From the NCBI GenBank assembly GCA_963704995.1, contig CAVPIM010000014.1, forward strand, positions 1-64,000: 64,000 nucleotides of DNA, given 5' to 3'. How positions within the stretch are numbered: position 1 is the first letter of the stretch; every line of letters begins with the position of its first letter. This document shows positions 53,193-62,552 of this stretch, piece by piece. Under the pieces are notes generated by a model. It did not search any database and was not told the origin of the DNA. It saw only the letters and a list, made by a program, of their open reading frames with translations. This DNA comes from RYN-230 sp963704995. GTDB taxonomy: Bacteria > Actinomycetota > Actinomycetes > Streptosporangiales > Streptosporangiaceae. A program made the position numbers and the translations under genes.

Positions 53193-54824
53193 ATGCCGAC
53201 CACTCCCCTTCGCCAGCGCCCAGCCTGGAAGGCACTGGAACAGCACCACCGCGAGATCGGCGAACGGCACCTGCGGGACCTGTTCGCGGAGGACCCCGGG
53301 CGCGGGGAGCGGCTGACGGCCGAGGCCGCCGGCCTGTACCTCGACTACTCCAAGAACCGGGTGACGGACGAGACCCTGGCGCTGCTCATCCAGCTGGCCC
53401 AGGAGACCGGGGTGGAAGAGCGCCGGGACGCGATGATGCGTGGTGAGCCGATCAACGTCTCCGAGCACCGGGCGGTCCTGCACGTCGCGCTGCGGATGCC
53501 CAGGGGCAGCTCGCTGGTGGTCGGCGGGGTGGACGTAGTGGCCCAGGTACACGAGGTGCTGGACCGGATGGCGGAGTTCGCGAACCGGATCCGCTCCGGG
53601 GACTGGAAGGGCCACACGGGCCAGGCGATCCGGAACATCGTCAACGTCGGCATCGGCGGTTCCGACCTGGGCCCGGTGATGGCCTACGAGGCGCTGCGCC
53701 ACTACACCCGGCGCGGCCTGACGTTCCGGTTCGTGTCCAACGTGGACTCGACCGATTTCGTCGAGGCGACCCGGGACCTGTCCGCGGACGAGACGCTGTT
53801 CATCATTTCCTCCAAGACGTTCGGCACCCTGGAGACGCTGACCAACGCCCATTCCGCCCGCGACTGGGTGGTGCGCGAGCTCGGCAGCGAGGACGCGGTG
53901 GCCAGGCACTTCGTCGCGGTCTCGACGAACGAGGAGCGGGTCAAGGCCTTCGGCATCGACCCCGCCAACATGTTCGGCTTCTGGGACTGGGTCGGCGGCC
54001 GGTACTCGATGGACTCGGCCATCGGGCTGTCCACCATGGTCGCGATCGGGCCCGAGCACTTTGACGAGATGCTGGCCGGCTTCCACGCGATGGACGAGCA
54101 CTTCAAGACCGCTCCTCTTAGCTCAAATCTTCCGGTCCTGATGGGGTTGCTCGCGGTCTGGTACGGCGACTTCTTCGACGCGCAGACCTGCGGCGTGATG
54201 CCCTACGAGCAGTACCTGAAGCGGTTCCCCGCCTACCTGCAGCAGCTGACCATGGAGTCCAACGGCAAGAGCGTCACGCTGGAGGGCACGCCAGTGGACT
54301 ACCAGACCGGCGCGGTGTTCTGGGGCGAGCCCGGCACGAACGGGCAGCACAGCTTCTACCAGCTCATCCATCAGGGCACGAAGCTGATCCCGACCGACCT
54401 GATCGGCTTCGGCAAGAGCCTCAACCCGCTGCGCGACCACCACGACATCCTGTCCTCGAACGTGTTCGCGCAGGCCCAGGCGCTCGCCTTCGGCAAGACC
54501 GAGGACGAGGTGCTGGCCGAGGGGACGCCGCCCGATGTAGCGCCGCACCGGGTCATGCCCGGGAACCGGCCGACCAACGTGCTGCTGGCCGAGGTGCTCA
54601 CCCCCCGGCTGCTGGGCACCCTGGTCTCGCTGTACGAGCACAGCGTGTTCACCCAGGGCACGATCTGGAGCATCGACTCCTTCGACCAGTGGGGTGTGGA
54701 GCTGGGCAAGGTGCTGGCCCTGCAGATCCTGCCCGAGCTGGAGAGCGACGACGAGCCTCAGCTGGACCACGATTCGTCCACCAACACCCTGATCAAGCGC
54801 TACCGGCAGCTGAAGAGCCAGTAA
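53193..54824 (+). CDS. pgi: Glucose-6-phosphate isomerase
   Basis: A 543-residue cytosolic enzyme interconverting glucose-6-phosphate and fructose-6-phosphate. ATG 53193 has GGAGGAC upstream. Signatures are VNVGIGGSDLGPVMAYEAL, ISSKTFGTLETLTNA (phosphate site), GFWDWVGGRYSMDSAIGLS, FWGEPGTNGQHSFYQLIHQGTK with the catalytic His and Glu region, and TFGxx-type C-terminus SIDSFDQWGVELGKVLA. It is the first gene of a pair with gnd, only 15 bases apart. The pair links glycolysis and the pentose phosphate pathway. Confidence 0.97.
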   Translation: MPTTPLRQRPAWKALEQHHREIGERHLRDLFAEDPGRGERLTAEAAGLYLDYSKNRVTDETLALLIQLAQETGVEERRDAMMRGEPINVSEHRAVLHVALRMPRGSSLVVGGVDVVAQVHEVLDRMAEFANRIRSGDWKGHTGQAIRNIVNVGIGGSDLGPVMAYEALRHYTRRGLTFRFVSNVDSTDFVEATRDLSADETLFIISSKTFGTLETLTNAHSARDWVVRELGSEDAVARHFVAVSTNEERVKAFGIDPANMFGFWDWVGGRYSMDSAIGLSTMVAIGPEHFDEMLAGFHAMDEHFKTAPLSSNLPVLMGLLAVWYGDFFDAQTCGVMPYEQYLKRFPAYLQQLTMESNGKSVTLEGTPVDYQTGAVFWGEPGTNGQHSFYQLIHQGTKLIPTDLIGFGKSLNPLRDHHDILSSNVFAQAQALAFGKTEDEVLAEGTPPDVAPHRVMPGNRPTNVLLAEVLTPRLLGTLVSLYEHSVFTQGTIWSIDSFDQWGVELGKVLALQILPELESDDEPQLDHDSSTNTLIKRYRQLKSQ

Positions 54825-54839
54825 GAGCGGAGAACCACT

Positions 54840-55898
54840 ATGACAACCGACAAGCCAATGCAGCTGGGCATGATCGGGCTGGGCCGGATGGGCGCCAACC
54901 TGTCCCGGCGGCTGATGCGCGACGGCCACCGCGTCGTCGTCTATGACCACACGCCGGACCACGTCAAGCAGCTCGAGGGTGAGGGCGCCACCGGCGCGAT
55001 CACCCTCGAGGAGTTCGTGGCCAAGCTGGAGAAGCCCCGGGTGGCCTGGCTGATGCTGCCCGCGGCGGTCACCGGGCCGGTCCTCGACCAGCTCGCCGGG
55101 CTGCTCGAGCCGGATGACATCGTGATCGACGGCGGCAACACCTACTACCGGGACGACATCGACCGGGCGAAGCAGCTGCAGCCGAAGCAGCTGCACTACG
55201 TGGACGTCGGCACGTCGGGCGGGATCTTCGGCCTGGAGCGAGGTTTCTGCCTGATGATCGGCGGCGAGGACGGCCCGGTCGAGCACCTGGACCCGATCTT
55301 CGCCACCATCGCCCCGGGCGCCGGGACCGCGGATGCCACCCCGAGCCGGACCCGGACCGGCACCGCACCGGACGGGTACCTGCACTGCGGGCCGGCCGGC
55401 TCCGGTCACTTCGTGAAGATGGTGCACAACGGGATCGAGTACGGCATGATGGCCGCGATCGCCGAGGGGCTGTCCATCATCAAGCACGCCAACGTGGGCC
55501 AGGCGAAGATGCAGTCCGCGGACGCGGAGACCACGCCGCTGCGCGACCCCGAGTACTACCAGTACGACATCGACGTCGCCGAGGTGGCCGAGGTGTGGCG
55601 GCGCGGGTCGGTCGTCAGTTCCTGGCTGATGGACCTGACCGCGGACGCGCTGGCCCGGTCCCCCAAGCTGGACAACTTCGGCGGGCACGTCTCGGACTCC
55701 GGCGAGGGCCGGTGGACTGTGATCGCCTCGATCGACGAGGGCGTGCCCGCCCCGGTTATCACGGCCGCGCTGATCGAGCGGTTCGAGTCGCGCGGCCTCG
55801 GGGAGTTCAGCCACAAGCTGCTCTCCGCGCTGCGCAGTGAGTTCGGCGGGCACGCGGAAAAGGAAACGGACAACTCCGGGGCGAAGCCTGCCAGCTGA
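54840..55898 (+). CDS. gnd: 6-phosphogluconate dehydrogenase (short, decarboxylating)
   Basis: A 352-residue enzyme that oxidatively decarboxylates 6-phosphogluconate to ribulose-5-phosphate. ATG 54840 follows GGAGAA. The Rossmann motif is GMIGLGRMGANLSRRL, then the substrate motif VDVGTSGGIFGLERGFCLMIGG and the catalytic Lys/Asn in GSGHFVKMVHNGIEYGMM. The length is that of the shorter GntZ/YqeC-type class, often NAD-preferring, rather than the 470-residue enzyme. About 30 residues (PSRTRTGTAPDGY) form a variable loop. It is co-transcribed with pgi. Confidence 0.96.
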   Translation: MTTDKPMQLGMIGLGRMGANLSRRLMRDGHRVVVYDHTPDHVKQLEGEGATGAITLEEFVAKLEKPRVAWLMLPAAVTGPVLDQLAGLLEPDDIVIDGGNTYYRDDIDRAKQLQPKQLHYVDVGTSGGIFGLERGFCLMIGGEDGPVEHLDPIFATIAPGAGTADATPSRTRTGTAPDGYLHCGPAGSGHFVKMVHNGIEYGMMAAIAEGLSIIKHANVGQAKMQSADAETTPLRDPEYYQYDIDVAEVAEVWRRGSVVSSWLMDLTADALARSPKLDNFGGHVSDSGEGRWTVIASIDEGVPAPVITAALIERFESRGLGEFSHKLLSALRSEFGGHAEKETDNSGAKPAS

Positions 55899-55915
55899 CC
55901 GCCACCCGCAGCTGA

Positions 55916-56846
55916 TTACGGACGCGGCGCCCGGGACGGCACCGGGATGCGGGCCAGGTCCCGGGCCAGGACGACCTGACCGCCGAAGGCGCTGGCCGCC
56001 TCCCCGGCCAGCCGCTGCCCGTCCGCCGGGCCGTAGCGCTGGGAGAAGTGCGTGAGCACGAGCAGCCGGGCGCCGGCCTGCGCGGCGATGCGGCCTGCCT
56101 GGCTGGCGGTCAGGTGGCCGAAGTCCCGGGCCAGCGCGGCCTCGGTGTCCGCGAACGTGGACTCGCAGACGAGCATGTCGGCCTGGTCGGCCAGCGCGAA
56201 CGCCGCGTCGCACAGCCGGGTGTCCATGATGAACGCGAACCGCTGGCCGCGTCTCGGCTCGCTCACTTCCTCCAGCGTGACCCGGCGGCCGCCGGTGACC
56301 AGGCTTCCTTCGCGCTGCAGCCGCGCCGATGTCCGGCCCGGCGATGCCCAGGCTGGCCAGCCGCTCCGGCAGCATCCGCCGCCCGCCCGGTTCCTCGAGC
56401 CGGTAGCCGAAGGTGGGCACGCTGTGCGACAGCGGCCGTGCTTCCAGCCGGAACGCCGGCGCGGTGGCCACGGTGCCCGCCTGGCCGATGGGACACTCGC
56501 GCAGGTTGAGCACGTCACGGAACAGCGCCGCATGCCGGAGCCGGTCGAAGACGGGCTGGCTCTGGCCCGGGTAGTACGCATCCACGACGCGGCGCACCTG
56601 GTCCAGGGACATCCGCTGGAGCACCCCCGGCAGGCCCAGGCAATGGTCGCCGTGGAAATGGGTGATGCAGATCCGGGTGATCTGGCTCGCCGTCACGCCG
56701 GCGAACAGCATCTGCCGCTGGGTCCCCTCCCCCGGGTCGAACAGCAGCCCCTCGCTCTCCCAGCGGAGCAGGTAGCCGTTGTGGTTACGGGTGCGGGTCG
56801 GCGCCTGGCTTGCGGTGCCGAGGACGACCAGCTCACGGTTGGGCAC
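55916..56846 (-). CDS. rnz: Ribonuclease Z-like metallo-beta-lactamase nuclease, one frame break
   Basis: A tRNA 3'-processing endonuclease of about 310 residues from GTG 56846. MPNRELVVLGTASQAPTRTRNHNGYLLRW is the family start. The zinc motif THFHGDHCLGLPGVL gives His63, His65, Asp67 and His68. A shift near 56323 joins LASLGIAGPDIG to LQREGSLVTGGRRVTLEEV. The second frame holds FIMDTRLCDAAFALADQADMLVCESTFADTEAALA (metal Asp) and VLTHFSQRY (last His). All catalytic residues are present. The gene is probably essential, so the shift is likely a sequence error. Confidence 0.9.
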
Positions 56847-56957
56847 GGCACCCGACCATACGCCCGGCCGGGCGCCGCATCCGCGCCGCGGTCAGCCGCC
56901 GCGGCGGTCAGCCCGCCTGGCCGGGGTGAGCCGCGTCGCCGTCAGCCCGCGTCGCCG

Positions 56958-59900
56958 TCAGCCCGAGCCCGGCGGGCTGCGGGTCACGCCGGTCAGCCCG
57001 AGGGTGTAGAGCGCGAGCAGGGCCGCGGCCGCGGCGCGGACCACCCAGCCGAACACCACCACCCCGGCGGCGGCCCCGCTGGCCGGGACATCGCACTGGG
57101 CCGCCGAGCTGCTGTTCAGGTTGATGAGGGGAAAGGCCAGCTCGATGGCGTACCCCACCCGGGCCGGATCAGAGCATTGCCTCGTGGCGGTGGCAGCGGC
57201 ATGTCCCGCGGCCGGCTGAGCCCGCGGGGTGGGCGCCGGCCCGGACGGCGAGACGGACGCGGTGATTGGTGCGGCCGGGCTGGCCGCCGGGCTGGCCGTC
57301 GCCGATGGGCTGGCGGGCGCGGCCGGAGTCGCGGAAGCGGACGGGCTGACCGCGGATTGACTGGCGGTGGCGGGCTGACTGGCGGTAGCCGCCGGGCTGG
57401 CCGCCGCCGTGGCGACCGCGGCGGCGGCCCCGCCACGATGTACTTGTCCGGCCCGAGCCAGAACACGGCGATCAGCGCCGTGACAGTGAACAGCCCGGCC
57501 AGCCACAAGAACGCGTAGAAGCAGTGGTAGCCGTAGCCGATCAGCCACTTCGCGCAGTGCTGGCCCAGGGTGCGGACCAGGCTGAGCGACCCGCGGTCGC
57601 GCACGTCGTCGCGCTGGGCGACGAGGATCCGGCGGGCCAGGTCGTCGTAGCCGGCCCCGCCGTACGCGGCGGCGAGCGCCTCATACGGCTGGGCGCGGTA
57701 GTCGGCCGAGCATTCCCGGAGCCACCAGAGCCACTGCGCGACGTCGGCGGCGTGCGGGCTGGCCGCCCGCCTGCCCCGGCGCGAGGGCCCGGGTGCCCCC
57801 GGCGGCCTGGGGCCCAGGCGATCCAGGTCGCCCAGGCCCGGCAGCCCGGTGTAGCTGAGCCCGTCCAGTTCCAGCAGCCCGTCCAGCAGGAACCCGTGGT
57901 GCTGGTCGCCGAGCCGGAGGGTGCCGGCCTTGGCCCGGGTCAGGTTGAGCGCCACCGGCCGGGCCCCGGCCGCGCGGGAGCTGCGCCGGGCGCCCTGGTC
58001 CTGGATGGCCCGATCCTGGATGGCGGCCCTGGATGGCCTGGTCTGGATTAGCGGGGGCCTGGGTCTCGCTGGCCGGGCTGACGAAGCGCCCCGCGCAGCG
58101 GAGTTCGCGGCCGACGCTGGCGTCGGTGAAGCTGACCGCGCCGGCCGGGCCGGTGCCGACCGCCACGAAGCCCTGGTCCAGGAGCGCGTCGCCCTGGATC
58201 TGGGCGAAGTCCGCGACCAGGGCCGGCCCGCTGGCGTTGGCCAGGGTGGACCCGCTCAGCGACAGCTGGCCGTTGATGGTGGCCGCGGCCAGGCAGACCG
58301 CGCCGGCCGGCCCGGAGCCGATCGCGGTCAGCCCGCTGCGGGCTTCCTCGCCGCCGGCTGCGTCGTTCCTGACGGTCAGGTAGTCGGCCATCAGGGCGGG
58401 GCCGGTGTCGTTGCACAGGAACGCGTGGCGCATGGCCAGGCGGCCGCCGACCGTCGTGTTGCTCAGGCACACCGCCCCGAGTGAGGCGTCCGCGCCGGCG
58501 GGCTCGCAGTCGCACCCCCGCAGGATGGTCGTGACCGCCGTGAGCCTGGCCGGGCTGTGCTGCTCGATCTCGTCGCGGACCCGCGGCCCGGGCTGGCGGC
58601 CGGGGGCGTGCCCCCGGCGGACATGGGCACCCTCCAGGGACAGCCGGCCGCTGACCGTGGCGCCGCGGATCAGGATCGTGCCCCGCCGGCCAGCACCGGC
58701 CGCCTCGAAGCGGCGGCCGGACGCGACGTCCGCGTCCAGCACCAGGTCACTGTGCACGGTCAGGCCATCCGCCAGCAGGGCAGGCCCGGTGTGGTTGGCC
58801 AGGCGGGCGCCGTTGAGCAGCAGATCGCCGCTGATATCCGCCTCCGCCAGCCGGACGGCGCCGGTCTCGCCTTCGCCCTCGGCGCTGAAATCCTGATCGA
58901 GCCGGGCACCGTCCCCGATCCTGATGAGGTCGGCCAGCAGGGCCGGCCCGGACTCGTTGACCAGGGTGGTCCCGCGCAGCGAGAGCTGGCCGGTGATGGA
59001 CGACCCGGCCAGGCAGACCGCACCCAGCGGGCCCGAGCCGGTCGCGGTCAGGCCCTCATGACGGCTCTCGCAGGCGCCCGCGTGGCCCTTGACGGTCAGG
59101 TTCTCGGCCATCAGCGCGGACATCGTGACCGCCGCCAGCTGGGCGTGCCGCAGCACCAGGTTGCCCGTGATCGTGCTGCCCGACAAGCAGACCGCGCCCA
59201 CCGACCGGCGCCGGTGGGGTGGGGGGTCGTCACCGGCCCACGGGGCGCGGTCCGGGCCCGGGCCCGCGTCGCCGGGGTCGGCCGGGCCTGGCCCGGCCTC
59301 CGCGGGACCGCACCTGACCCGCGCACGTTCCAGCGAGAGCTGCCCGGAAATGGTGCCGCCGCGCAGCAAGACGGTGCCCTGCCAGCCGCCGCCAGACGCC
59401 CAGAAGTCCCGGCCTGATTCGGCGTCCCTGGCCAATAGCAGGTCCCCCTGGACGCTGAGACCGTCGGCGGCCAGGGCCGGGCCCGCCCGGTTGGCCAGCC
59501 GGGCGCCGCGCAGCGTGAGGCTGCCGCTGACCCGCGCGCCGGACAGCTGGACGGCCGCCGCACTGGCCGCGTGACCGGCCGCGTCGAGGCCGTCCATGAA
59601 CACCCCGACGCAGGTGCCGCCGCCGCCCACGGACAGGCCGGGCGCGCTGAGGGCCGGGCCGGAACGGTTGACCAGGCGGGTGCCGTCCAGCCTGAGCTCG
59701 CTGGCCACCTGGGCGCCGGCCAGCTGGATCAGGCCATCCGGGCGGCGGCCGTCGAGTTCGCAGGCCCGGATGACCAGCGTGTCAATGCGGGCCCGGGTCG
59801 CCGTGATGGCCGGCAGGACGCAGGTGTCCAGGAAAAGCCAGGGCAGCTTCGCGTCAGACAGGCTCAGCGGCTTCTCAAAGCGGCATCCGGTAAACCGCAG

Positions 59901-60200
59901 CCCGATGGCCGCGCTAACACCGTCCAGGTTCAGCTCGCCGCGAATCCACGCGCCGCAGATCACCACGCCCCGGGGGTCGATCAACTGCGGCGGATCAGGC
60001 TTATCGGCGCCGGTGAGGATGTTCCGGATGCTGGTCGCGTCGAGGGAACGGCCGCGGCCCAGGCTCCGGACCTGATCCAGGCCGGGCGGGGTAAGCTCGC
60101 GGCAATAATCTAGCCTCGCACCATTTCCGGCATAGCGGATTAACGGATTGCTCCGTCCGGTCGTGCGGATGGGGGAACGCCGACCCAGGAGGCTTAACAT
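56958..60200 (-). CDS. Very large repeat (beta-solenoid-like) protein with C-terminal membrane helices, two frame breaks
   Basis: A protein of about 1080 residues from ATG 60200. After about 70 residues it consists of many degenerate repeats of 45-60 residues: GAVCLAGSSITGQLSLRGTTLVNESGPALLADLIRIGDG and GAVCLAAATINGQLSLSGSTLANASGPALVADFAQIQGD are two, with others at GAVCLSGSTITGNLVL, GAVRLAEADISGDLLL, GTILIRGATVSGRLSL and GAVCLSNTTVGGRLAM. The regular hydrophobic/Gly pattern suggests a right-handed beta-solenoid. Breaks near 58000 (inside CCATCCAGG repeats) and 57430 connect to VALNLTRAKAGTLRLGD, then to helices CFYAFLWLAGLFTVTALIAVFWLG and, after an Ala/Ser/Pro linker, VVVFGWVVRAAAAALLALYTLGL. 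Streptomycete relatives carry the unsupported name 'membrane-associated oxidoreductase'. Confidence 0.8.
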
Positions 60201-60353
60201 GAATTACACATTACCGTGGCCAGCTCACCTCCGGTGACAGTAAAGAACACTCGCCGGCTGCTTATTGCACAATAATGGGGACCAGCCTCTTATTAATTCC
60301 GGCATTACCGGACTAACTGGCCGGCGCCCGGGTGGCGTGGCAGGCTAGGGCGC
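60201..60353. promoter_or_regulatory. AT-rich divergent promoter region
   Basis: About 150 bases with unusually low GC for this DNA (AATTACACATTACC, GCTTATTGCACAATAATGGG, CTCTTATTAATTCCGGC). Promoters for the leftward repeat protein and the rightward GNAT gene are expected here. Exact boxes cannot be fixed by eye. Confidence 0.5.
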
Positions 60354-61181
60354 GTGGCCATCACGATCCCCGATCTCGAGCAGCGGGCTGCGCTCAGCTG
60401 GCGGGCACCCGAGGAAGAGCGGGTGGGTGACTGGCTGCTGCGCGCCGCCGGCGGGTTCACCGGGCGGGCGAACAGCGCGCTGGCCGTCGGCGATCCCGGG
60501 CGGACGCTGGGCCAGGCCGCGGATGCGGTGTGCCACTGGTACCAGGCGCGCAGCCTGCCGGCCATGATCGCTATCCCCTACCCGGCGGCCGGGCCCCAGG
60601 CGGATCCGGTGGACCGTTTCCTGGCTGAGCAGGGCTGGAGCGTGCGGTCCGGGACGGCGACGGTGATGACCGCCCCGGCCGGCCAGATCGCCCGGGCTGC
60701 GGGGTCGATCCCGGCCGTTCCGGTCGGGATCGACCCCGAGCCCGATGAGGCCTGGCTGGCCCTGTACCACTACCGCGGCCAGCAGGGGCTGCCGCCGATC
60801 GCCCGTCAGGTGCTCACCTCCGCTCCCTGGCAGGCGTTCGCCTCCATCCGGGCCGCCGGCGCCACGATCGCCATCGGCCGGGTGGCCGCGGCCGGCGGCT
60901 GGGCCGGCCTGACCGCCATCGAGGTTGCCCCGGCCCACCGGCGCCGCGGGCTGGCCACCGTCGTCACGGCCGCCCTTGCCGCCGGCGCCGCCGCGCACGG
61001 CGCCGGGCACCTGTACCTCCAGGTGGAAGACGACAACGAGGCCGCCCGCACGCTCTACCAGCGCATCGGCTTCACCGCGCACCACGGCTACCACTACCGC
61101 GTCGCCCCGGCGGACCGGGGCGGCGGCCCAGCGCCAGGGACGGCCGGCCCGCCCGCCGGTCCCGCCCGGCCGGGAGGCTGA
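60354..61181 (+). CDS. GNAT-family acetyltransferase (two-part)
   Basis: A 275-residue protein from GTG 60354. The N-terminal half (LEQRAALSWRAPEEERVGDWLLRAAGGFTGRANSALAVGDP) is a conserved leader of this actinobacterial group. The C-terminal half is the catalytic GNAT fold with WAGLTAIEVAPAHRRRGLATVVTAALAAGAAAHGAGHLYLQVEDDNEAARTLYQRIGF. The R-R-G-L-A loop binds acetyl-CoA. Similar two-part proteins acetylate amino groups of small molecules. The substrate is unknown. Confidence 0.9.
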   Translation: MAITIPDLEQRAALSWRAPEEERVGDWLLRAAGGFTGRANSALAVGDPGRTLGQAADAVCHWYQARSLPAMIAIPYPAAGPQADPVDRFLAEQGWSVRSGTATVMTAPAGQIARAAGSIPAVPVGIDPEPDEAWLALYHYRGQQGLPPIARQVLTSAPWQAFASIRAAGATIAIGRVAAAGGWAGLTAIEVAPAHRRRGLATVVTAALAAGAAAHGAGHLYLQVEDDNEAARTLYQRIGFTAHHGYHYRVAPADRGGGPAPGTAGPPAGPARPGG

Positions 61182-61182
61182 C

Positions 61183-61611
61183 CACTGGCCCTGATCGGTC
61201 ACCGGCTCCGGCCCTGGCCCGATTCGCCCCGCGGCCTGCACGCCCTGGCCGGCCACTTCACGGTCGTCGCCCTGTCCAACGCCAGCCTGACCCAGCTGGC
61301 TTCGATATCGGCGGCGGGCGGCCTGGCCTGGCCCGGCGTCCTGTCCGCGGAACTCGCCCGGGCGTGCAAACCCGATCCGGCCGTCTACCGGATGGCCTGG
61401 ACCTGCTCGGCCCGGATCCCCGGCACACCATGATGATCGCCGCCCATCCCTGGGACCTGCGGGCCGCGGCTGGCCACGGGATGCACACCGGCTACGTCAC
61501 CCCGGCCCGGAGAGGGCACCCCAGGGCCGCAGGACCAGTTCGACGTGTACGCCACACACCTGGCCGACCTCGCCGCGCAGCTCACCCGCGGTCGCGGCCC
61601 AGTGCGCTGAG
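61183..61611 (+). pseudogene. Truncated haloacid-dehalogenase (type II, HAD) remnant
   Basis: Directly after the GNAT stop, without a start codon, reads LRPWPDSPRGLHALAGHFTVVALSNASLTQLASISAAGGLAWPGVLSAELARACKPDPAVYRMA, the middle of an L-2-haloacid-dehalogenase-type HAD protein (LSNA motif II, KPDP motif III). One shift then gives LDLLGPDPRHTMMIAAHPWDLRAAAGHGMHTGYV, and a second gives QFDVYATHLADLAAQL before a stop at 61611. The N-terminal 85 or so residues with the nucleophile Asp are absent, so it is non-functional. Confidence 0.75.
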
Positions 61612-61742
61612 CCCCGCGCCCTGAGACCGGCGCCTGGCCCTCGGCTGGCCTGTCCGCCAGGCGGCCCCGGCGCCGTTTACCGCCGCCGTGGCGGGCAGGT
61701 ACTGAGATGCACTCTCACCGGCAACGAGGAAAGGAGACGGTC

Positions 61743-62111
61743 ATGGCTGTCTCTGCCTTCCAGGACTATCCCCTGGCCGACCGCGACCGGGAATGGGACG
61801 GCGCAGCGGCGGAGAAGCGCATCCGGGAGTGGGCGGGCGCCGAGGACGAGCCGAACGCCCGGTACCGGGATGCGCACATCTGGTACGACAGTGGCAACAA
61901 GGACAATTTCACCGCGTACAAGCTCCTGATCGCCGATGTCATCGACGGCAAGGTGCGAGCCGTACCGCGGGCCATCATGGCCGCGGGGAACGTTATGCAG
62001 GGCTCGCGAGGCGGGGTGGACTTGCCCAAACAGGACATAGACCGGGTCAAGAGCCATCTCGCCAAGTACTACAAGAAGATGGGCGACGATGCCCCCTGGG
62101 AACGCGGCTAG
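61743..62111 (+). CDS. Stand-alone phage-prohead-protease-associated domain protein
   Basis: A 122-residue soluble protein from ATG 61743, behind AAAGGAGA. REWDGAAAEKRIREWAGAEDEPNARYRDAHIWYDSGNKDNFTAYKLLIADVIDGKVRAVPRAIMAAGNVMQGSRGGVDLPKQDIDRVKSHLAKYYKKMG matches, as I recall, a segment that occurs in many phage capsid-maturation protease polyproteins. Here it stands alone with no other phage gene near. It may be a domesticated phage domain or a small host family. No function can be given. Confidence 0.7.
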   Translation: MAVSAFQDYPLADRDREWDGAAAEKRIREWAGAEDEPNARYRDAHIWYDSGNKDNFTAYKLLIADVIDGKVRAVPRAIMAAGNVMQGSRGGVDLPKQDIDRVKSHLAKYYKKMGDDAPWERG

Positions 62112-62201
62112 CCACGTTTACCGCTGCTCATGCGGGCACGGTTAGCAGTAACCAGCCCGAGCTGGCCGGGCCGCGGCCGGCTCAGGAAGTGAGGTGGAAC
62201 C

Positions 62202-62480
62202 ATGAACGGCGTTATCGTCGCCAACTGGCCCATCGCCCTGCTGATCGCGGCGGCCATCGTGGGCATCCCGCTGTGGATGACCCTCCGGCACCGGCATGCC
62301 GCCCCTGACTACCGCGAGGCCCGGGAGCACTACCGCGCCCGGCAGGCCGCGCCGGGCGAGACGGCGGCCAGCGACTTCGTACCGTCCGAGCCGGTGGCGG
62401 CCATCGACGGGCTCACCATCGTGCGCAAGACAGGGACCGCGGACGATGGCATGGCCGTGCCTGTCCAGCGGCACTGGTAG
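62202..62480 (+). CDS. Small single-pass membrane protein, paralogue of the 9871 gene
   Basis: A 92-residue protein from ATG 62202, with GAGGTGG upstream. One helix at about 8-27 (NWPIALLIAAAIVGIPLWM) precedes a cytosolic tail with HRHAAPDYREAREHYRARQAAPGE. The first 46 residues align without gaps to the 9871-10179 product, sharing IVGIPLWMT, PDY, EAR, H43 and RA at 45-46. The tails then differ; this one ends TIVRKTGTADDGMAVPVQRHW. No named family is recognised. Confidence 0.8.
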   Translation: MNGVIVANWPIALLIAAAIVGIPLWMTLRHRHAAPDYREAREHYRARQAAPGETAASDFVPSEPVAAIDGLTIVRKTGTADDGMAVPVQRHW

Positions 62481-62552
62481 GGAGCGGGGCGGTCACCGGG
62501 CGCGGCCGTCACCGGCCGCCAGCACCGGGCAGCGGGCTGGCCTGGCCGCCCG

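Noticed and set aside
54123..56846. A 907-residue leftward frame covering rnz, gnd and pgi
   Set aside because: Only its first part is ribonuclease Z. The rest is antisense to pgi and gnd and arises because rnz shifts frame near 56323.
61743..62480. Prophage remnant
   Set aside because: Only one short phage-like domain is present, with no integrase, terminase, capsid or tail genes nearby.
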